Source of the DNA: Hypsibius dujardini
Lineage: Eukaryota > Tardigrada > Eutardigrada > Parachela > Hypsibiidae
DNA length: 21,059 nt
Direction: 5' to 3'
NCBI GenBank assembly: GCA_001579985.1
Contig: LRSR01005146.1
Span: forward strand, 1 to 21,059
The translations under genes were made by a program, and so were the position numbers. This document shows, one piece after another, positions 17,172 to 21,059 of this stretch. Position 1 is the stretch's first letter, and each line of letters starts with the position of its first letter. The notes beneath the pieces were generated by a model. The model did not search any database. It saw only the letters and a program-made list of their open reading frames with translations, and was not told where the DNA came from.

Positions 17172-17834
17172 GCCTGTCTGCCTGTCTGTCTGTCTGTCTG
17201 TCTGTCCTCATTATCGACGTACCGCCCATAGATTTTATAAACCGCTTGATGTCGTCGGCCAGAAAGTTTCCGGTGTAATTCAGCGGCACAGGCTTTCCGC
17301 GGATGAAGAGTTTCAGCACCGGTACGTCGTCCTTGTTGATACCGTAACGCTCGTGCATGTCCATATTCCGTTTCTCCGCAAAGTCTGTAAATAAATAACC
17401 ATACGTAACGCTTTGCTCAGCTTCAGTTCTAATTTTTGAGTTTCTTTTCCTCCAGACTCAGTACCTGCACTGTTAATTTCGGCGATGAGCAGATCACGGT
17501 TCTTATGCCCGGCCTCGGCGACTTTGGCGAACTCATCGTGTTTGTCGCCGTGCGCGAAGACCCGGTCGAACTTGATCAGGGCGACTTTGAAAAACGGCAT
17601 GATCTACGGCAGAAAAGCGTACAACTCACTGAGAAATTTTAGCAGTTGGGTTGGTGCATGAGAAACCGTCTGGGTTTTTCCGCATACCTTATCAAATGTC
17701 CAGGCGTCGAGTGGAACTGATCCTTTCACCTCCTTGCCGTCGACCACGACGATCGTAAGCACGAAGAGCACACCTACAAATGCTGCGAACTGCCAGGCAG
17801 TCGGGAACCTGAAAACAAGCTCTGATCGTTGCAT
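16768..17834 (-). CDS. ERP29: ERp29, endoplasmic reticulum PDI-like chaperone
   Basis: Four minus-strand exons, 17834-17688, 17603-17465, 17384-17223 and 17090-16768, encode 256 residues (human 261). ERp29 is a redox-inactive PDI relative in the ER lumen that aids secretory protein folding; fly Windbeutel belongs to the same family. Residues 1-33 form a signal peptide with a strong hydrophobic core (FAAFVGVLFVLTIVVV). The thioredoxin-like domain follows: GSVPLDAWTFDKV (human GALPLDTVTFYKV), KVALIKFD, FAHGDKHDEF and YGINKDDVPVLKLF, with no CxxC. Exon 4 starts GVWIGLAACLEEYDELA, keeping the family's conserved Cys, and encodes the all-helical C-terminal domain. The protein ends FKEEL, a KDEL-type retrieval signal. 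The ATG at 17834 is the first in the frame. Joins are AAG|GTATGC, GCAG|GTACTG and GGCG|GTACGT, each to a good acceptor with matched phase. Intron 3 contains a (GTCT)n tract. A broken copy of the exon 4 start lies at 383-470. Confidence 0.96.
17130..17206. repeat. (GTCT)n microsatellite in ERP29 intron 3
   Basis: A tetranucleotide GTCT tract on the plus strand, which reads AGAC in the gene's own sense. It starts about 15 bp after the intron 3 donor. Confidence 0.95.
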
Positions 17835-18389
17835 TGTCTTAAGTGAGCGACTCAAGGGAGCAAGCTAAGAAGTGTGATGGCTGAACCACTGAACGTTTAA
17901 GACACCAAGTTTTGCGAACAATTCCACCGATTCCATTTCAATACATCAGGTGAGGTAAAACTGTATGTTCGTTTAAAGAGACGTCCCAAAAAAATCGATA
18001 CATTCACAGGATGATCACTGCGCTAACCTGCAGGGGAGGGACGTCCCTGTCCCGGCTCTTCATGCTGCTCTTTTCAGCTTTGGCGGGTTTGCCATACGTG
18101 GCAGATTAGGATTGATTCAGCTGAAGGAGAGGTACGTCCCCTGCGCATTGATTGCTACAAGTATTCTAATAACAGCGAGGTGGCCCAGCATTCAGGCAGG
18201 TATGTGGACTAAAGAGTAAACCTGTCTCCGTATTTCTGGAGATGAAGCGAGACCCTTGAATGGAAATCAATAGTTGGTGGACTAAAGTTCGCGTAAATAA
18301 TTCAACTTACAGTACGTCCAGGCTACACACTATAACCATGCTATTGGAAGCCAGTTTGAAACTGATAGGTAGTTTCTTCAAAATCAGAA
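17835..18389. other. Upstream of ERP29; 12-bp palindrome AGGGACGTCCCT
   Basis: No gene seen. A perfect palindrome AGGGACGTCCCT lies at 18037-18048, about 200 bp upstream of the ERP29 start, and a related GTACGTCCCCTGC occurs about 90 bp further. GGGACGTCCC also fits the loose kappaB pattern GGG(N4)CCC. These could be regulatory sites for ERP29, but nothing beyond the motif supports it. Confidence 0.35.
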
Positions 18390-18765
18390 ATAGGACTATG
18401 GTAGCTCCGCCCCTCCCCCAATTTCAGTGAAACGGATATAAAATGTTTGTAACAGTCCCAACGACGTCAGTGGGTGCAAAGATTCTGACCGGTACCTAGC
18501 TTGTGTCACCCTTGTGTCTGGAAAAAAATTCTATTTAGTTGAAACTCAACAAAATAAATTCAATTTTGGAAGCGCTTGAGATGAGTCAAGTCAAATATTT
18601 TTCTGATGTCACTAGGCAGATCTGTAGGTCTCCGAAAACTACGTTCACAATTCCAGTTCCTTTGGAGTAGTGAACATAGCTCCGCCCCTTGACCTCCTTG
18701 AACTATTTGGCTGATGCCACTCGATTTCCAAGTGAATTCCGGATGGGATCGTGTCAAGGAGATTT
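18390..18765. mobile_element. CATAGCTCCGCCCC family element (copy 3, diverged)
   Basis: The right part carries AACATAGCTCCGCCCCTTGA, then TTTGGCTGATGCCACTCGA and TTCCAAGTGAATTCCGG, matching the right arm of the element at 13535-13795. A second core, GGTAGCTCCGCCCCTCCCCC, lies at 18400-18420. The left arm is poorly conserved and the boundaries are approximate. Confidence 0.55.
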
Positions 18766-18911
18766 TATTGCGATTGATACAGAGTATGTATGCGGAGTAT
18801 TGGTGAGACTGCACTAAAGGGTCACCGACGAACATTTACTCACCTTTGAATGGGTCTCTAAATTTTACCGTTGCTCAAACCCTTAAATTCTTTCAGATGC
18901 AAATGTCTGAG

Positions 18912-19052
18912 TCAGTTGACTTTCATACAAATGTCCGTTTTAAAATTTTCAGTAAAAACTATTAGCCTCAGCGCTTTTTCTGTAAAGTTGACAATTTTGA
19001 GCCCACCAAGTTCGGCCAGAATCTGGTCGTCCTCTTCAAGGATATATATTTC
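18912..19052 (-). CDS. Unidentified coding-looking fragment (46 residues)
   Basis: A minus-strand frame from a possible acceptor near 19053 (GTGATTGAG|AA) to a TGA stop reads EIYILEEDDQILAELGG, then LKIVNFTEKALRLIVFTENF, then KTDICMKVN. Its balanced composition and alternating hydrophobic pattern look like real protein rather than noise. No family was recognised. It may be a terminal exon, together with the fragment at 19230-19319 about 180 bp upstream, or a decayed gene. The suggested acceptor is weak and no donor could be paired with it convincingly. Confidence 0.25.
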   Translation of the reverse strand, partial: EIYILEEDDQILAELGGLKIVNFTEKALRLIVFTENFKTDICMKVN

Positions 19053-19229
19053 TCAATCACATTTCATGGGAAATGGTTTAGTACATCTTGTTCACATATT
19101 ATAGGGACTCTACTAAACTATGTTTTTGTTTCTTCACGGAATCATCAGTTTTGAAAAAAATATTTGCCGCCCAACCAGTTAGTTGTCTCAAATAAATTTT
19201 GGGATCACTTGATGCGACGATTCTCCCGT

Positions 19230-19319
19230 TCACTTCCGACTTTGACCAACAGAATCAAGCTCTTTTTTCAACTTATACGCTACTTTTCTTGCCTGCTTAG
19301 TTGGCTTTGCGCTCTTGGC
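19230..19319 (-). CDS. Unidentified basic coding-looking fragment (29 residues)
   Basis: A minus-strand piece follows a good splice acceptor (CGTTTTGCCAACTCACAG|GCC) and reads AKSAKPTKQARKVAYKLKK, then ELDSVGQSRK and a TGA stop. The Lys-rich tail and the acceptor make it a plausible last exon of an unknown gene, or an exon that continues to 18912-19052 if a donor inside it is used. No family was recognised and no upstream exon was found. Confidence 0.25.
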   Translation of the reverse strand, partial: AKSAKPTKQARKVAYKLKKELDSVGQSRK

Positions 19320-20232
19320 CTGTGAGTTGGCAAAACGTCATGTCAATTCAATCAACAATCAATCAACACAATAATCAAAACTGACGTTTTTCATTTGGCG
19401 AACCCAGAAGCTCCCCATCAAAAGTATTTAGAATCTGTTGGTTCGCAACATGATCTGAGCTCTATCCAGCACATTTTCATTAATCATGAACATTGAAACC
19501 AACACACGCGGTTTCTACCGTAACCCTCAAAGTTGAGTAAATGTTCATGGCGGACCCTGTACTATCGATCAAGTTTACGCTAGACAAAGGGTTGACTAGG
19601 AGAATCATGCCGGACTCCTCGGACTACAGGGTACAGGGATTTCGTCTGGGAGAAGCATTCCTAGTTCAAGCAGCTTCACACAGTTTAAGCAGCTCCACGT
19701 GGCTCAAGCACATTCACATAGTTCAAGCACCTTCGCGTAGTTCAAGCAGTCTGATCTGCGTTGGTCCTCACGCGCCGTACGCGGGGCATCACATTCGGTC
19801 CGTGTCGGGCATCGAGAGTTTCTGGCATGATGAGCACCTGATTCGTCTACGTACGTAGGTACACATGGGTCTCCGTTTGAATCCATTAAGTCTTGACATC
19901 AACAAGGGCGTGGCTCATACGATTATTGTACATTGCGCGTATTAGTAGCACTACCCTAGGAAGGATGTATCATTCATACTGTATATATGCATGAAAGATC
20001 ACACTTCGTTTGTGAGGACGGAAGTCTCAGCTAGCCTTGTGCACAGCAGACAACTCTGTTGTGTTCTCTACAAAAGCCGGCTAATATGAACCAATGGGAA
20101 AATGATCCATCCACAGCACGAAGCGCAAAATAAGCTCTTACTATCCCGTTCAAGGAAATGTGAAAATCACCTTAATCGCGACAACCATCGCACCCTTTTA
20201 AAAGACCATCGGAGAGGTGACTAAGAAATCGT
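19320..20232. other. No gene recognised; contains an 18-19 bp tandem repeat
   Basis: A plus-strand open frame at 19541-19858 exists but runs through the AGTTCAAGCAGC minisatellite and matches no family. A minus-strand snippet near 19440-19490 (ENVLDRAQIMLRTNRF) looks coding-like but has no splice signals. Otherwise unremarkable. Confidence 0.35.
19659..19752. repeat. AGTTCAAGCAGCTTCACAC minisatellite, five units
   Basis: Five diverged tandem units of 18-19 bp with core (A/G)(G/C)T(T/C)(C/T)AAGCA followed by (G/C)(C/A)(T/C)(T/C)C(A/G)C. Confidence 0.75.
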
Positions 20233-20334
20233 TCAATTCAGCTGCTTCATGTATTGGCACGTAGCGGTTTGCAGCACACACTGGCCGTATATGTCGAAGT
20301 CCCGAACGATGCCGGGAGCACTCAGGTAATTCAA
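20233..20334 (-). pseudogene. Possible Kazal-like domain fragment
   Basis: A minus-strand frame reads LNYLSAPGIVRDFDIYGQC, then VLQTATCQYMKQLN, then a TGA stop. The piece DFDIYGQCVLQTATCQ resembles the second half of a Kazal inhibitor domain (D-G-x-x-Y-x-N-x-C-x-L-x-x-A-x-C), but the spacing Y-x2-C is one short and the expected Cys near the Pro is missing. The same frame continues upstream beyond an in-frame TGA at 20335-20337 with another Cys pair (RESCAEATCNQ). It could be a decayed inhibitor gene or chance. The overlapping plus-strand frame is not convincing either. Confidence 0.2.
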
Positions 20335-20450
20335 TCAGCGAAGAAGGACTCCGACCTGATTGCATGTTGCTTCCGCGCAACTCTCTCTGGAAATTGTTCC
20401 CGCGTTGGTTGGCGCAAAATACTTCCGCATGTTGTACTACACTAATACAA

Positions 20451-20490
20451 ATAGTCACATATAATCACATATAGTCACATATAGCCACAT
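20451..20490. repeat. ATAGTCACAT, four 10-bp units
   Basis: Four exact 10-bp-period units: ATAGTCACAT, ATAATCACAT, ATAGTCACAT, ATAGCCACAT. It lies about 200 bp upstream of the last gene. Confidence 0.9.
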
Positions 20491-20694
20491 ATACTGTGGT
20501 ATCCATGAGAGGTAGCTGCTGTCGTTCTTCTCACGAACCGGTCGAGTGCTCGCTCTTACCTTTCTGACTTTCATCAAGCTATGCAAATAAGCAACCGGTC
20601 ACCCTGCCGAATTATTCAAACGTCTGAAGGACTATTCTACAGCACTTGCTTCGATATTCCTGGTGCATTAGATAATTGGAAATATTTTTTTAAA

Positions 20695-21059
20695 ATGAAA
20701 ATGGTCCTAGTTTCGGTATTGTTTCTAATCATTACTCAGCGGGCACGTTGCACGAATTATGATCTACCGGACTGGTCATCAACCACGAACGCGCCAAAAA
20801 TAAAGTCCTACACCATTGTGAGCCCGGTGCTGCTGACACCTCAAATTTTGGTTTCGGCCGTTTTTACCGGACCCGCGATGGAGATTGCCGTCCAGGAAGT
20901 GAACGAACTCTATAAGAATCATTTTCAACTTTCACTGCGACTGTTGGCGTCCCCGAAAACGGCGGACTGTGTCAGTATGATGTTCAACATTCAGGATGTC
21001 TTTAGTGAATATATCTTTCGTGGTCGAAGCTTGGATAGGACACCAGACGAGAGCGACGA
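20695..21059 (+). CDS. N-terminal part of a secreted/membrane receptor, possibly ANF-receptor/guanylyl cyclase-like
   Basis: An open frame from the ATG at 20695 (context TAAAATGAAAATG) runs off the window with 121 residues and no stop. It begins with a clear signal peptide, MKMVLVSVLFLIITQRARC. After a short Ser/Thr/Pro-rich stretch comes YTIVSPVLLTPQILVSAVF, then TGPAMEIAVQEVNELYKNH, then FQLSLRLL and a Cys (TADCVSM). The order of a beta strand, GPAMEIAVQEVN helix, second strand and early Cys is typical of the start of the type I periplasmic-binding-like (ANF receptor) domain found in natriuretic peptide receptors and receptor guanylyl cyclases. The kinase-like and cyclase domains would lie beyond the window. 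Identity is tentative because the defining part is missing. Confidence 0.45.
   Translation, partial: MKMVLVSVLFLIITQRARCTNYDLPDWSSTTNAPKIKSYTIVSPVLLTPQILVSAVFTGPAMEIAVQEVNELYKNHFQLSLRLLASPKTADCVSMMFNIQDVFSEYIFRGRSLDRTPDESD

Overview
The window is nuclear DNA of an invertebrate animal. Genes are split by short GT-AG introns, coding exons are separated by microsatellites and foldback elements, and there are no bacterial-style operons. The proteins are conserved animal housekeeping proteins. The lineage cannot be fixed from sequence alone. A protostome is likely, and a tardigrade is a guess resting mainly on a possible divergent ANF-receptor-like gene at the right edge. All exon joins below were made by eye from splice signals, codon phase and family resemblance.

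Layout from left to right. Positions 383-470 hold a broken copy of part of ERP29, whose intact gene lies about 16.6 kb away. Positions 830-2681 (minus) hold a two-exon TOE1-like CAF1/DEDD ribonuclease whose first catalytic motif is lost. Positions 3262-5814 (plus) hold a three-exon ABHD10 mitochondrial serine hydrolase, head to head with the TOE1-like gene. Positions 6888-7894 (plus) hold a four-exon PTPMT1 mitochondrial phosphatase. Positions 8055-8279 (minus) hold what looks like the terminal exon of a multicopper oxidase with no upstream exon found. Positions 11062-12177 (plus) hold a four-exon TBCA tubulin chaperone with a recognisable promoter. Positions 15138-15974 (minus) hold the C-terminal half of a hAT-type transposase-like protein. 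Positions 16768-17834 (minus) hold a four-exon ERP29 ER chaperone. From 20695 (plus) to the edge runs the signal peptide and start of a possible receptor guanylyl cyclase/ANF-receptor-like protein. Weaker coding-looking pieces lie at 18912-19052, 19230-19319 and 20233-20334.

The genes do not form one pathway. ABHD10 and PTPMT1 are neighbours and both families are mitochondrial, but nothing shows co-regulation.

The most striking non-genic content is the number of foldback (MITE-like) elements: at least eight, in several families. One family is present twice in opposite orientations with TA target duplications, and another shares a CATAGCTCCGCCCC core at three loci. (GTCT)n tracts occupy three introns and the ERP29 pseudo-fragment. 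No complete novel system was found. The best leads are the active-site-deficient TOE1-like protein, the orphan multicopper oxidase exon with unusual ligand spacing, the ERP29 fragment duplication and the foldback families.
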